Positions 49,136 to 58,756 of a stretch of DNA of 64,000 bases are shown here, one piece after another. The stretch is from Amphritea atlantica (GTDB lineage: Bacteria; Pseudomonadota; Gammaproteobacteria; Pseudomonadales; Balneatricaceae): positions 1 through 64,000 of the forward strand of contig NZ_JAHKQE010000038.1 in the NCBI RefSeq assembly GCF_018860855.1, given 5' to 3'. A program made the translations under genes and the position numbers. Numbering within the stretch: position 1 is the first letter of the stretch; each line of letters starts with the position of its first letter. The notes beneath the pieces are model-generated. The model made no database searches and was not told the origin of the DNA. It worked only from the letters and a program-made list of their open reading frames with translations.

Positions 49136-50422
49136 TTAATAGGTCTGACCTGAACAGGTCTTAGTAACAACATTGTAGTTACCGCAAGAGATCGGTGCGG
49201 TCCAATCAGCCATAAGATCTTTAGAGCCCGGCAGAAAGTCAGACCAAGCATCACCGGCCACTAAGCCTTCGGTTTCCCAAACCACTTCAAACTGACCATC
49301 TTCCTGAATCTCACCAATCAATACTGGCTTGCTCAGATGGTGGTTTTTGTTCATATAAGCCATACCACCGGTGAGGTTTTCCGTTTCCTGACCGATCATC
49401 GCTTGCTCAACTGAATCAACATCAGTCGTGCCAGCTTTCTCGACCGCTTGAGTCCACATTTTGAAACCGATATAAGTGGCTTCCATAGGATCGTTAGTCA
49501 CGCGTTTAGGATTACCCGTGAACGCTTTCCACTTAGCGATAAAGTCAGTATTGGCATCGCTTTCAACACTTTGGAAATAGTTCCATGCCGCTAGATGACC
49601 GACCAAAGGCTTGGTGTCTAGGCCGGATAGTTCCTCTTCACCCACCGAGAATGCAACCACGGGAATGTCTTCTGCCGAGATACCCTGGTTACCCAGCTCT
49701 TTGTAAAAGGGAATGTTTGCGTCACCGTTGATGGTTGAAACAACCGCTGTTTTCTTACCTTCGCTACCGAATTTTTTAATATCCGAAACGATCGACTGCC
49801 AATCAGAATGACCAAACGGTGTGTAGTTGATCATGATATCTTCTTCAGCCACACCATTGGCTTTCAGATAGGCTTCTAAGATTTTGTTGGTGGTACGCGG
49901 ATAAACATAATCGGTACCTGCTAACACCCAACGCTCAACCCCAAGGTCATCTTTTAGATAGTTAACCGCAGGAATCGCTTGTTGGTTTGGCGCCGCACCG
50001 GTATAAAATACATTTTTAGAGGATTCTTCACCTTCATACTGCACCGGGTAGAACATCAAACCGTTTAGTTCTTCTAATACCGGTAAAACCGATTTACGGG
50101 AAACCGATGTCCAGCTACCAAAAATGACGTCTACTTTTTCTTGGGTTAAAAGCTCACGGCCCTTCTCAGCAAACAGAGGCCAGTTAGAGGCAGGGTCAAC
50201 CACCACCGCTTCCAACTTTTTACCCAGCAGACCGCCTTTTTTATTCTGCTCTTCAACCATCATCAGAACTGTATCTTTCAGTGTCGTTTCACTGATCGCC
50301 ATGGTGCCGGACAGTGAGTGCAACACACCCACTTTGATCGTATCTGCCGCGATAGCGCTGACACTGAATACCGTTGCACCCATCGATAAAGCAATACCCG
50401 TAACCAGATGTTTGATCTTCAT
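49136..50422 (-). CDS. urtA: Urea ABC transporter substrate-binding protein UrtA
   Basis: The periplasmic urea-binding protein. From ATG 50422 the signal peptide (MKIKHLVTGIALSMGATVFS) is followed by a likely cut after SAIAA; the mature protein begins DTIKVGVLHSLSGTMAISET, typical of UrtA. LMFYPVQYEGEESSKNVFYTGA and KNHHLSKPVLIGEIQEDG are further UrtA signatures. I preferred ATG over the GTG at 50428 because AAGGGAAG lies at a suitable distance. First gene of the urt-ure block. Confidence 0.96.
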   Translation of the reverse strand: MKIKHLVTGIALSMGATVFSVSAIAADTIKVGVLHSLSGTMAISETTLKDTVLMMVEEQNKKGGLLGKKLEAVVVDPASNWPLFAEKGRELLTQEKVDVIFGSWTSVSRKSVLPVLEELNGLMFYPVQYEGEESSKNVFYTGAAPNQQAIPAVNYLKDDLGVERWVLAGTDYVYPRTTNKILEAYLKANGVAEEDIMINYTPFGHSDWQSIVSDIKKFGSEGKKTAVVSTINGDANIPFYKELGNQGISAEDIPVVAFSVGEEELSGLDTKPLVGHLAAWNYFQSVESDANTDFIAKWKAFTGNPKRVTNDPMEATYIGFKMWTQAVEKAGTTDVDSVEQAMIGQETENLTGGMAYMNKNHHLSKPVLIGEIQEDGQFEVVWETEGLVAGDAWSDFLPGSKDLMADWTAPISCGNYNVVTKTCSGQTY

Positions 50423-50545
50423 ATCCACTTCCCTTATTAAGAGTTGTCATTCTTATTGCCGAGCTAAACTCAAGCCCCGAGCATCTTTGAAGCCACGGAA
50501 CCATTATTGAGAATTACGGCAGAATTAGGTATGGGGTGATTGACG

Positions 50546-50597
50546 CACCCCTATATGTCAAATGACACACCCCTATACGTCAAATGACGTATAGGGG
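50546..50597. promoter_or_regulatory. Direct repeats and perfect dyad upstream of urtA (candidate operator)
   Basis: Two direct copies of CACCCCTATAYGTCAAATGACR start at 50546 and 50568 (22-base period). The second extends into a perfect 13-base inverted repeat: CCCCTATACGTCA (50570-50582), AA, TGACGTATAGGGG (50585-50597). Each copy also contains the dyad GTCAAATGAC-type core. It lies about 125-175 bases before urtA, a suitable place for an activator such as the nearby LuxR-type response regulator; that link is inference. Confidence 0.6.
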
Positions 50598-50612
50598 TTG
50601 GATTCGTCATTC

Positions 50613-50678
50613 AAGGCACGTGACTGGACGCTTCGCTTGCTAGAAAAGGCACGTGACTGGACGCTTCGCTTGCTAGAA
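50613..50678. repeat. 33-bp perfect tandem duplication upstream of urtA
   Basis: Two identical 33-base units (50613-50645 and 50646-50678) beginning AAGGCACGTGACTGGACGCT. No coding or known regulatory match; a recent duplication next to the dyad. Confidence 0.85.
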
Positions 50679-50883
50679 AAAGTAAAGCCGATTTTTTGGG
50701 GGAGAATCCAGATAACACAGGTAAGTGCTTTTTATAGAATTATTGAATGAAACCGTCATCCGCGGGGAGATACAGCCTCCGAAAATATTTAAGAGGCTGT
50801 GTGAGTCGTCATAGAAGCATTGCACCCTATGCTGAATTAGTTACAAGATCCTATTTACAGGGTCAGGATCTCATAACCCCACT

Positions 50884-53196
50884 CTAGTCTCCAAAAAGTT
50901 CGGAGAACAGATCGATAATCTCATTGATCTGATATGCATCACCGCCGACATCAGGTGGAGACATATTATCGCCTTCGCCATTCTCATCGCCATCTTTAGA
51001 TTCAAACTCTGAATCAAAATTATCATCGACAGTGCTAGCATCGCCGCTATTGTCATCTTTACTTTCAAACTCTGAATCAAAATTATCATCGACAGTGCTA
51101 GCATCGCTGCTATTGTCGTCTTTACTTTCAAACTCTGAATCAAAATTATCATCGACAGTGCTAGCATCGTTACTATTGTCGTCTTTACTCTCAAACTCTG
51201 AATCAAAATTATCATCGACAGTGCTAGCATCGTTACTATTGTCGTCTTTACTCTCAAACTCTGAATCAAAATCGTCATTAGCGCTGTCACAACTGCCCGT
51301 ATCCTCACAGGCCTCACTCTCTGGAAACGCTTCACGAATAAACTTGATGACCAGTTTTTCTCCAGTATCTCTAGTGAGCGTAAATTGAGTACCTTTCCCT
51401 TCCGTTAAGGCTTTGATAACAGCATCAGGGATAACCGTGAGTTTAAACTGACTAAAGTGAGATTCACCGTAATCAAGAGGTGTGTTGGGGTTAACCCAAA
51501 AAGTTGACTCGGCCGACTTATTCGTTGGTGCTACTGGGCTATGAGGCATTCCGCCGTTTACGCCGGGAGGAAGATCAACCATCTTAAAGTAACACTCAAT
51601 AGGTACACTTAATTCTAAATGGTGCCCGCGTGGAATTGACTTAAAAGGAGGTATTTTTTGCGGTTTATCCCTATAGATCAAACTCAACCACGGCTCTTCG
51701 TACAACGAACAACCATTCGTTGTATAGGGTCCGGTAGTGATTGATTTAAGCTCTGAGTTAACGACATCATCCAGAAACATGGCTTCACCCCATATAATCT
51801 CCGAATATGGAGCGCCAGGATAGGCGGTCTTAAATGGAACGGTTATAGGGTAGCCTTCAGTATCGATAGGAAATTGATCGTCACCGAACTGACCGGCAAA
51901 AAGCACCCACTTGTCATTTTCGACAGGATCAATGGTAACGTGCTTCCACTGCACATGGGCAGCACTGAGAAATAAGTGGTTGGGGCTGCTATATCTAACA
52001 TCAACGGTGTAAATTGGATCGAGTTCAATCTCTATATCGCCAACATCCATCGCGGTACTAGCGGCTTCACAATTTAAAACAGATTTAAGTTTTAGATCCC
52101 GGTGAAATATTTCGTAACCACCTTTAGGTACATCCTTGAACTCAAAATGACCATCACTGTCCGTTTTGACTTTTTCAACTTGCCCCATGCATTCATCAGC
52201 ATCTTCACAAGCAGGTTTAAGCATCAGTTCAGTATTTTCAACAGGAAAGAGCTCTCCAGAAAGATTGCGGGCAACAAGCCGACCTTCTACTGTCGCCTCA
52301 ACGAGTTCAGGAAGTTGAAATATAGCCTTGTTACTGCCTTCACCTTTATAGGTATCAACAACATGGTCATCATTAAGAATATAGGAGCAGCCACAAAAGG
52401 CATTGGATAGCTTAACAAGGTAATCACCCGTGATAATATCGGTTATTTCATCGACACCTTTATTTTCGATAATTGGAAGGACGATGTTAATATCGGTTTG
52501 ACCAACACCTGGCCCTAGTCTATCTAAAGTTAGCTCTCCCGATGTCACTCGATTATCACTAGAAGTCACTTTGATCTCGTGAAGAGTCTCAAGCTTTGTA
52601 CGAATATACGAGTAAATTGTGAAATGGACTGTTCCATTAATATTAAGATAATATTTACCTCGTTGAACATTTTTATTAATAGGAATTCGATCACCAATTA
52701 ATTCACTATTAATTGGGTCATAGGGTTCATCCTTGGTTGTACCTATATATGCTCTAAAGCCTTTTACATTCGGTGATATCTTCGATCGAATAGATGTTTT
52801 CAAACTGTATTTAAAGGGGATTTTAAAAAGTTCGGTTCCAGCCTGCTCAACTTCGCTTCTAAAGTTGCTATAAGGAAAATCTTGATTCAACACCTTGGTA
52901 CACAGATGAGCAGTGTGATAGGGCGGATTAGGGTTTCGTACTTTCTCGCATTTATCAATTGAGTATTTCCCTTGAAAGACAAACCCAACTTCTCCGCCCG
53001 TTAAATATTTAGCCATATTATCGTTCAGATAGCTTAACGCGACAGCATCCCCAGCCTTACTGACCGCGGCTCCGATTTCGACAAGCGCTATCTCCTTGAG
53101 TTCTTTTACTTCGGGTGCTTCGGGTGCTTCGGGTGCTTCGGCAAAGGAAGGTAGTGGTAAAAAAATAATTAATAAAACTAAAATCTTTTTAAACAT
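50884..53196 (-). CDS. Secreted protein of unknown family with C-terminal 21-residue acidic repeats
   Basis: Not recognised as a named family. With ATG 53196 (GGAG six bases upstream) the protein has a clear signal peptide (FKKILVLLIIFLPLPSFA), then EAPEAPEAPE. The mature part is ~650 residues of mostly beta-rich sequence with paired cysteines (CGCSY, CEDADEC), and a carboxypeptidase-regulatory-like module (VEGRLVARNLSGELFPVE, then TDSDGHFEFKDVPKGGYEI). The C terminus has four to five copies of a 21-residue acidic Ser/Asp/Glu repeat and then an amphipathic end. Base composition is more AT-rich than the neighbours, suggesting transfer. Likely exported or cell-surface; the repeat may bind calcium or act as a spacer. 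Confidence 0.8.
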   Translation of the reverse strand: MFKKILVLLIIFLPLPSFAEAPEAPEAPEVKELKEIALVEIGAAVSKAGDAVALSYLNDNMAKYLTGGEVGFVFQGKYSIDKCEKVRNPNPPYHTAHLCTKVLNQDFPYSNFRSEVEQAGTELFKIPFKYSLKTSIRSKISPNVKGFRAYIGTTKDEPYDPINSELIGDRIPINKNVQRGKYYLNINGTVHFTIYSYIRTKLETLHEIKVTSSDNRVTSGELTLDRLGPGVGQTDINIVLPIIENKGVDEITDIITGDYLVKLSNAFCGCSYILNDDHVVDTYKGEGSNKAIFQLPELVEATVEGRLVARNLSGELFPVENTELMLKPACEDADECMGQVEKVKTDSDGHFEFKDVPKGGYEIFHRDLKLKSVLNCEAASTAMDVGDIEIELDPIYTVDVRYSSPNHLFLSAAHVQWKHVTIDPVENDKWVLFAGQFGDDQFPIDTEGYPITVPFKTAYPGAPYSEIIWGEAMFLDDVVNSELKSITTGPYTTNGCSLYEEPWLSLIYRDKPQKIPPFKSIPRGHHLELSVPIECYFKMVDLPPGVNGGMPHSPVAPTNKSAESTFWVNPNTPLDYGESHFSQFKLTVIPDAVIKALTEGKGTQFTLTRDTGEKLVIKFIREAFPESEACEDTGSCDSANDDFDSEFESKDDNSNDASTVDDNFDSEFESKDDNSNDASTVDDNFDSEFESKDDNSSDASTVDDNFDSEFESKDDNSGDASTVDDNFDSEFESKDGDENGEGDNMSPPDVGGDAYQINEIIDLFSELFGD
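50992..51279 (-). repeat. 63-bp coding tandem repeats (about 4.5 copies)
   Basis: Units at 51217-51279, 51154-51216, 51091-51153, 51028-51090 and a partial one to 50992. Each encodes DDNFDSEFESKDDNSNDAST-V with single changes (N/S/G at one site). Near-identity at DNA level implies recent expansion and probable copy-number variation between strains. Confidence 0.95.
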
Positions 53197-53329
53197 AAAC
53201 TTCTCCATATCGGGGAAAAGAGGCTGTAAAAATTGAGACTTCAAATTCTTCAATGTGAGTTAAATATGTAGCGAAGGGAACCCGAACAACGGTTTACAGC
53301 TTCCTACTTCAAATCCTTTTATGTTTTAG

Positions 53330-53497
53330 TTACCACATAGCAGAAATTTTATTAGTAGGAGCCTTATCTTTTAATGCTTGTGCTTTAATTTTCACATTAA
53401 AATTTGAAAGTCTTGATTTTAGTTTGAACAAACACGGCAGGATGTCGTCGACCTGAAGAGCACCTTTGAAGTGAATATTAATAAGATTCATTCTCAT
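53330..53497 (-). CDS. Candidate 55-residue small protein
   Basis: A complete short frame upstream of the secreted-protein gene: starts MRMNLINIHFKGALQVDD, ends KISAMW, basic and with mixed hydrophobic spacing. No named family, and no strong ribosome site (GAGA precedes a second ATG). AAAGGAG further upstream faces only an ATG-TGA pair. Could be a real small gene of the island or chance. Confidence 0.25.
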   Translation of the reverse strand: MRMNLINIHFKGALQVDDILPCLFKLKSRLSNFNVKIKAQALKDKAPTNKISAMW

Positions 53498-53855
53498 TAT
53501 TAATCCGTAGTTTTGTAATATCTATCCCTTAATACCCATATTCACATAGAACTCCTTTCTATGGAATACTGTTTATAAAAACAGCAAAAGAATATGCGGC
53601 ATTACTGACTAGTGATAACCGTCAGCGGCGCCCCCTAGGATGTGCCCTTTGGGTATTAGTTAATGTTATATCACCATACACTCTTCATTTTTTAAAAGCT
53701 TGTGACGCGGCACTAAGCCTGATCAGTCTATGAGAACAGTCTGTTACTCATCTAATAATAGCCGTTGAGTTGTTTTTCCTGCTCGGTGTTGGACAATAGA
53801 GTGATTCAGATACCCAGCTTTGGCATGCTCAACATCTCTTTCGAGCGACTACTTG
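53498..53855. other. Non-coding gap between the island and the response regulator gene
   Basis: About 360 bases with no supported gene. It separates the two-component genes from the unknown secreted protein. No clear terminator was identified after the response regulator. Confidence 0.45.
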
Positions 53856-54824
53856 TTACTCATGACTGGCAATCAACCGCAACGCCACGCCCGCCGCGGC
53901 GGTGCGGTTTTCAACACCGAGTTTAGGGAATATCTGCTCTAGATGTTTGTTAATCGTGCGCGGCCTGATCTCAAGGATCTCGGCGATCTCGCGATTGGTT
54001 TTACCGTTTGCTAACCAGAAGAGAACCTCTGCTTCCCGCTCGGTCAGTTCAAGCTCTTGCTTTAACAGTTCGGCGCCCGTGGGCTTTCGCCCATCGATTA
54101 GCTGCATCAGCACTTCACCGCTACTTTGATAACCAATCAACTTGAGCGTTAAGGGGTAGTCTAAGTCACGCAACTTCATGCGTTCTTGCTCTACGGGGTT
54201 ATGATCCAGCCAACGGTTAATCTGAGGCAGCAAACACGCTGCCTGAACCGCTTCCGTCACTTCAGCCCGATGCAGCAGTGAATAGGCTCTGGGGGTTGCC
54301 CAGCGAATCTGACCATTACCGACGGTGAGCAAATGTTGGCCGGTACTATCCAAGGCGCTGTGGACACTGCTGGTCTGGCGAGCATTACCTAAATGCACCC
54401 GAATACGAGCCAACAATTCATTGGGACTGATCGGTTTGGTGAGATAATCCACCCCGCCACTATCCAGTCCTCGAACAATATCATCGGTGTCGGTCAGGCC
54501 GGTCATAAACACCACCGGAATGGTGGCCAGATTGGGATCGGCTTTCAGCGCCCGACAGGTTTCAAAACCATCCATCACCGGCATCACCGCATCCATCAAG
54601 ATAATATCTGGGCGAATTCGTTTACAGATGGTGAGCGCTTGCCGACCTTCGAGGGCGACCAAAATATCTAACCCAGCCCCCTCTAGTGCATCATTAATCA
54701 GGCTCAACGCATTGGGTGAATCATCCACCACTAACACCACATCGTTACGCATGGATGCTTTTTCTCCGTTTATGTCATCAGGTTTATCCGCGGCGCTAGC
54801 GCCCGCCTTGTCACTCATCTTCAT
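53856..54824 (-). CDS. Response regulator, receiver plus LuxR-type DNA-binding domain
   Basis: An N-terminal receiver domain (about 29-145) has the acidic pair in VVDDSPNAL, phospho-acceptor Asp78 in ILMDAVMPVMDG, and Lys in YLTKPISPNE. A central ~100-residue PAS-like linker follows, then a LuxR/NarL helix-turn-helix (ELTEREAEVLFWLANGKTNREIAEIL). Start ATG overlaps the kinase stop (ATGA), so the pair is coexpressed. Probably activates target genes; the urt-ure block 3.4 kb away is the best candidate in the window. Confidence 0.92.
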   Translation of the reverse strand: MKMSDKAGASAADKPDDINGEKASMRNDVVLVVDDSPNALSLINDALEGAGLDILVALEGRQALTICKRIRPDIILMDAVMPVMDGFETCRALKADPNLATIPVVFMTGLTDTDDIVRGLDSGGVDYLTKPISPNELLARIRVHLGNARQTSSVHSALDSTGQHLLTVGNGQIRWATPRAYSLLHRAEVTEAVQAACLLPQINRWLDHNPVEQERMKLRDLDYPLTLKLIGYQSSGEVLMQLIDGRKPTGAELLKQELELTEREAEVLFWLANGKTNREIAEILEIRPRTINKHLEQIFPKLGVENRTAAAGVALRLIASHE

Positions 54825-57800
54825 TGATTCTGAGTCTCCAAACAGCTGACAAGTTTATCAAACAGGAAGTTATCACTCAGTTGTCGCAGATGATTCAGCG
54901 CCCCTAGCGATAGAATATCCAATCCTTCGATCTCATTAAGACACTGTATCACCCCTTTACGATAACCAAGCTCGGCGCAGTTTTTTAATTCCAGTATCAA
55001 GGGATGGTCCGGCTGCATGATCATAATACTATGATCTATCGCAGTGACCGTCGATTCAGTGACTGCTGTGTCGGCCTTAGGTTGTGGTTCAGATTCACCC
55101 CGGTAGATCCATTTCAGTTCTAGATGACGGCCCAAGGTTTCTAGTAAGCGACGATTTGCCACCGGCTTAACCAGATAGTCATCATAACTATCGTGCCCCT
55201 CAGCGCCAGCGGATAGCTCTCGCGCATCCGCCGATAACATCACAATACGCCCCCCAACATTGCGTTGGCGAAGCAGTGCAGCCAGCTCTAAACCCGACAT
55301 TCCCGGCATGGAGATATCCAGCAGAAAGAGGTCCGGCTCACTGTGCTGCAACAGCTCTAAACAGGCCTCGGCATCCTGCGCTTCGAGAATGGCAAACCCT
55401 AACGGCACCAGAATATCCGCCAGCAAACCGCGCAATACCGGATCATCATCCACCAAGCACAGCGTGCGCTGATAACCTTCAAAACCGATAATCCGCTGTT
55501 CCTGTAATATCGGCGTTAGTGCTTCGCTGCTAACCCAAGGCAGCATCATCGAGACACGAAAACAACTACCCTGCCCTGGGTGACTGTCCACCTGCAGATC
55601 GCCGCCCATAATCTCGGTAAGCAGTTTAACGATAGTGAGCCCCAATCCAGTACCCGGCAGGTGTGCGGTATCGCGGTTACGGATGCGTTCAAAGGGTGAG
55701 AAGATACGCTGCATCTGATATTCATCGATTCCCGGTCCAGTATCTCGAATCGAAAACTCGGCCACCTGATTACGATAACGAATATCAAAATCCACCTGCC
55801 CGTTAGGCGTGTATTTCACCGCATTGGAGAGCAAGTTAATCAGAATTTGCCGTAAGCGTTTTTCATCCGTGACGATTCGTTGCGGCAGCGGATCGGCAAT
55901 ATGACAGTTAAACAGGATACCTTTTTGTAACGCCTGCAAGCGGAACATCTCGGCTAACTGCTCAATCAGCTCCGGCAGATTAACCTGATTGCGATAGAGG
56001 TCTAACCGCCCCGCCTCGATCTTCGATATATCCAACAAACCCTCGATCAGATCAGTTAGATAGCGACCGCTGCGATGAATAATATCCAGCCCCCGCTGCT
56101 GATCTTCCTGTAGATCCGAACGTTCTCGCAGCAGTTGGGCATAGCCCAGAATCGACTGTAACGGTGTGCGCAGTTCGTGGCTGATACCGGATAAATAACG
56201 GCTCTTAGCGGCATTCGCCCGCTCGGCCAGTTCTTTTGCCTCCTGTAACTCCAGATCGGTTTGTTCGTGCGCTTCGATCTCACGGGTGAGTTTCATCGTT
56301 TGCCGGTTGGATTCTTGCTGCGCCACCAAACGGCTCTCATGGGTGAGCAAAAATAACCAGGTCACCACCCCTGAGGCGATAAAGAGGGTAAAAAACAGTG
56401 TCCAGATGGTCTGCAAGACTAACGCAGTTTCTTCAGGGGTTGCCGGTGCTAACTGACGATAGATAACCGCCAACAAAGCCCCCAATACCAAATTCACCAC
56501 CAACAAAAGGGCGATAAACTTACCCAAACGGGAACTGACTAGCTTAACCCCGCGGCGCGGTAAGAACAGGTGCAACATCTCCATCACCTGACGGGACATC
56601 CGCGCCTTCGGCTTACAGCTATCGAGACAGCGCACATCTAACGAGCAACAGAGGGAGCAGATCGGCAGATCATAAGCAGGACAGTAACTCATATCCTCCC
56701 GCTCAAAATCATTTTCACAGATACCGCAGTTCACCACCGAAACATTACGCGCCTGACCCGACACCGGCACCAAGCGAATATACTGATTCACCTCTTCATT
56801 GGTGCGGGCGATATAGTAGCGCCCACCCGTTAGCCAAGCGATCAGCGGCACACAGACAAAGCAACTGGCCAAACTGACAAAATGGCAGAGATTACGCGCC
56901 ACCTCACCGAACAGTCCGAGATAACTGAGCATTCCCAAGCCAGTAGAGATCACCATCGATCCCATCCCCACCGGATTGATGTCGTATAGATGACCCCGTT
57001 TAAATTCGATCTCCGGTGGGCTTAACCCTAGTGGTTTATTGATCAACAGATCCGCCGACAGGGAGGCCAACCAACTGATAGCGATAATGGCAAAGATCCC
57101 CAAAATCGCTTCCAATGCCTGATAGATACCCAACTCCATCAGAATCAACGCAATGGTGACATTGAACACCAGCCAAACAACCCGACCAGGGTGACTGTGG
57201 GTTAGACGGGAGAAGAAGTTCGACCAGGCGATCGAGCCCGCATAGGCATTGGTGACATTGATCTTCATCTGACACACCACCACCATCAATGCCGCCAAGA
57301 GCAAGGCGATCTCTGGCGAGCCGGTCAGCCGCTGAAACACCCGCTGATACATATAGGTAGGGTCAGAGGCTTCCTGTAGGCTCATCCCTTGGGTAATCGC
57401 CAGATAGGCCAAAAACGAGCCCAATAGCATCTTAATCAGACCGGTAAACACCCAGCCCGGGCCCGCCAGAATCAACCAAAACCACCATTGGCGCTTATTC
57501 TCTTCGGTTTTTTCTGGCATAAAGCGCAGATAATCCACCTGCTCACCGATCTGGGCAAACAGTGCAAAAAACACCGACACCGCCGCGCCAAACATAATGA
57601 TGTCGAACTCGCCGCTGGCCGTTGCCGCCATACCCGGACTAAACTCGCTCCAGCCTTCGAGGCTATCAAACTCATACCACAGCACAGCAATCACCGCTGA
57701 CAACTGTAGCCCTACCCAAAGATTATGGGTGCGCACCTGAAACCGACTGATCGCCGTGATGCCGTGGGTTACTATCGGAATCACCGCGACGGCACAAAAG

Positions 57801-58261
57801 AGATAACCCAAGGCTAATGGAATGCCAAATAACGCTTTCAGCGCCGAGGCTAAAATAGCCGCCTCAATGGCAAAGAAAATAAAGGTAAAGGATGCGTAGA
57901 TCAGCGAGGTTAAGGTGGAGCCCAGATAGCCAAAGCCTGCCCCTCGGGTGAGCAGATCAATGTCCAAACCATGTTTAGCCGAGTAATAGACAATCGGAAA
58001 GCCGGTGATAAACAACACCACACAGACGGCCACCATCGCCATGACGGTGTTGGTAAAGCCATAACTTAAAGTAACCGCCGCCGCCAGACTTTCTAACGCC
58101 AAAAATGAAGCCGCTCCGAGTGCGGTTTTACCCACTCGGGAGATGCTCATGTGCCGTCCTTTACGCGCGGTAAAGCGCAACGCATAATCTTCCAGCGTCT
58201 GATCGGCCACCCACTTATTGTAGTGACGTCTTACTTTAAGGATTTTCTGAAACCCTGACAT
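54821..58261 (-). CDS. Hybrid sensor histidine kinase with NCS1 permease-like sensor domain
   Basis: A 1146-residue membrane kinase. Residues ~20-480 resemble NCS1 purine/cytosine permeases with about twelve membrane segments. A cysteine cluster follows (Cys512, 515, 527, 535, 538, 539, 545, 549), possibly a zinc or redox site, and two more membrane segments (582-602, 615-640). Then coiled coil, HisKA with His695 (SGISHELRTPLQ), HATPase (LSNAVKYTPNG, GTGLGLTIVK), a receiver domain (LCLVDDDPVL, LLDISMPGMSG) and ~90 C-terminal residues. The permease part probably senses or transports a small nitrogen compound; urea control is inferred from position. Confidence 0.88.
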   Translation of the reverse strand: MSGFQKILKVRRHYNKWVADQTLEDYALRFTARKGRHMSISRVGKTALGAASFLALESLAAAVTLSYGFTNTVMAMVAVCVVLFITGFPIVYYSAKHGLDIDLLTRGAGFGYLGSTLTSLIYASFTFIFFAIEAAILASALKALFGIPLALGYLFCAVAVIPIVTHGITAISRFQVRTHNLWVGLQLSAVIAVLWYEFDSLEGWSEFSPGMAATASGEFDIIMFGAAVSVFFALFAQIGEQVDYLRFMPEKTEENKRQWWFWLILAGPGWVFTGLIKMLLGSFLAYLAITQGMSLQEASDPTYMYQRVFQRLTGSPEIALLLAALMVVVCQMKINVTNAYAGSIAWSNFFSRLTHSHPGRVVWLVFNVTIALILMELGIYQALEAILGIFAIIAISWLASLSADLLINKPLGLSPPEIEFKRGHLYDINPVGMGSMVISTGLGMLSYLGLFGEVARNLCHFVSLASCFVCVPLIAWLTGGRYYIARTNEEVNQYIRLVPVSGQARNVSVVNCGICENDFEREDMSYCPAYDLPICSLCCSLDVRCLDSCKPKARMSRQVMEMLHLFLPRRGVKLVSSRLGKFIALLLVVNLVLGALLAVIYRQLAPATPEETALVLQTIWTLFFTLFIASGVVTWLFLLTHESRLVAQQESNRQTMKLTREIEAHEQTDLELQEAKELAERANAAKSRYLSGISHELRTPLQSILGYAQLLRERSDLQEDQQRGLDIIHRSGRYLTDLIEGLLDISKIEAGRLDLYRNQVNLPELIEQLAEMFRLQALQKGILFNCHIADPLPQRIVTDEKRLRQILINLLSNAVKYTPNGQVDFDIRYRNQVAEFSIRDTGPGIDEYQMQRIFSPFERIRNRDTAHLPGTGLGLTIVKLLTEIMGGDLQVDSHPGQGSCFRVSMMLPWVSSEALTPILQEQRIIGFEGYQRTLCLVDDDPVLRGLLADILVPLGFAILEAQDAEACLELLQHSEPDLFLLDISMPGMSGLELAALLRQRNVGGRIVMLSADARELSAGAEGHDSYDDYLVKPVANRRLLETLGRHLELKWIYRGESEPQPKADTAVTESTVTAIDHSIMIMQPDHPLILELKNCAELGYRKGVIQCLNEIEGLDILSLGALNHLRQLSDNFLFDKLVSCLETQNQ

Positions 58262-58756
58262 AGCTCACCAATGCGCACAATCTCAGTGCAATAAAAGACA
58301 TGAAGTGCACGCATTGCACTACTTAAAGGCGAGATAACGCTAATTCGTACGATAACCCCTAAGGCTTATTATTTGCACACTTTGTGCCAGCGGCTAAAAC
58401 AAACCTTTCAGCTGAATATTAACCTTGATCACAGCGGCGATTCACAGCAGATAAAACTCACCCATTAAGCCTGAATTCCAAGCCAATAATAAGCAGGAAT
58501 TAATTTCATTCAAAGAACAAAAAACCTTTGTTTATAGACAGTTATCGTTGTTTTAATGGACTTAGAAAAACCACTCGTTTCACACTCTGACAATAGCGCT
58601 TTAATCCTTTTTTGCGGTGCCGAAGCCTCATATTGCTAGCCTCCACAAGGAAGCATTTAAGCAACTTTAAAGACGGCTGGCATATTAATTGCTTTTCCTG
58701 AGAGGAAATATTATTTCCTAGTAGTTTTTTTATACACCGATAAAAGGGAACGCAAC
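58262..58756. other. Divergent regulatory region between the kinase and GcvT-like genes
   Basis: About 495 bases without a supported gene; a minus-strand frame (58542-58814) is dismissed. It contains both leaders. No glycine riboswitch motif was recognised in front of the GcvT-like gene. Confidence 0.5.
58703..58731 (+). terminator. Terminator-like leader hairpin before the GcvT-like gene
   Basis: AGGAAAT (58703-58709), loop ATT, ATTTCCT (58713-58719), then AGTAG and seven T (58725-58731). It sits 26 bases before the start codon and could attenuate transcription or mark an upstream transcript end. Confidence 0.45.

Noticed and set aside
50992-51279. Regular repeats as a CRISPR array
   Set aside because: The 63-bp units are contiguous, lack spacers, keep reading frame and encode an acidic protein repeat; no cas genes are near.
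58262-58756. Glycine riboswitch before the GcvT-like gene
   Set aside because: The conserved aptamer segments could not be found; only a simple hairpin with a T tract is present.
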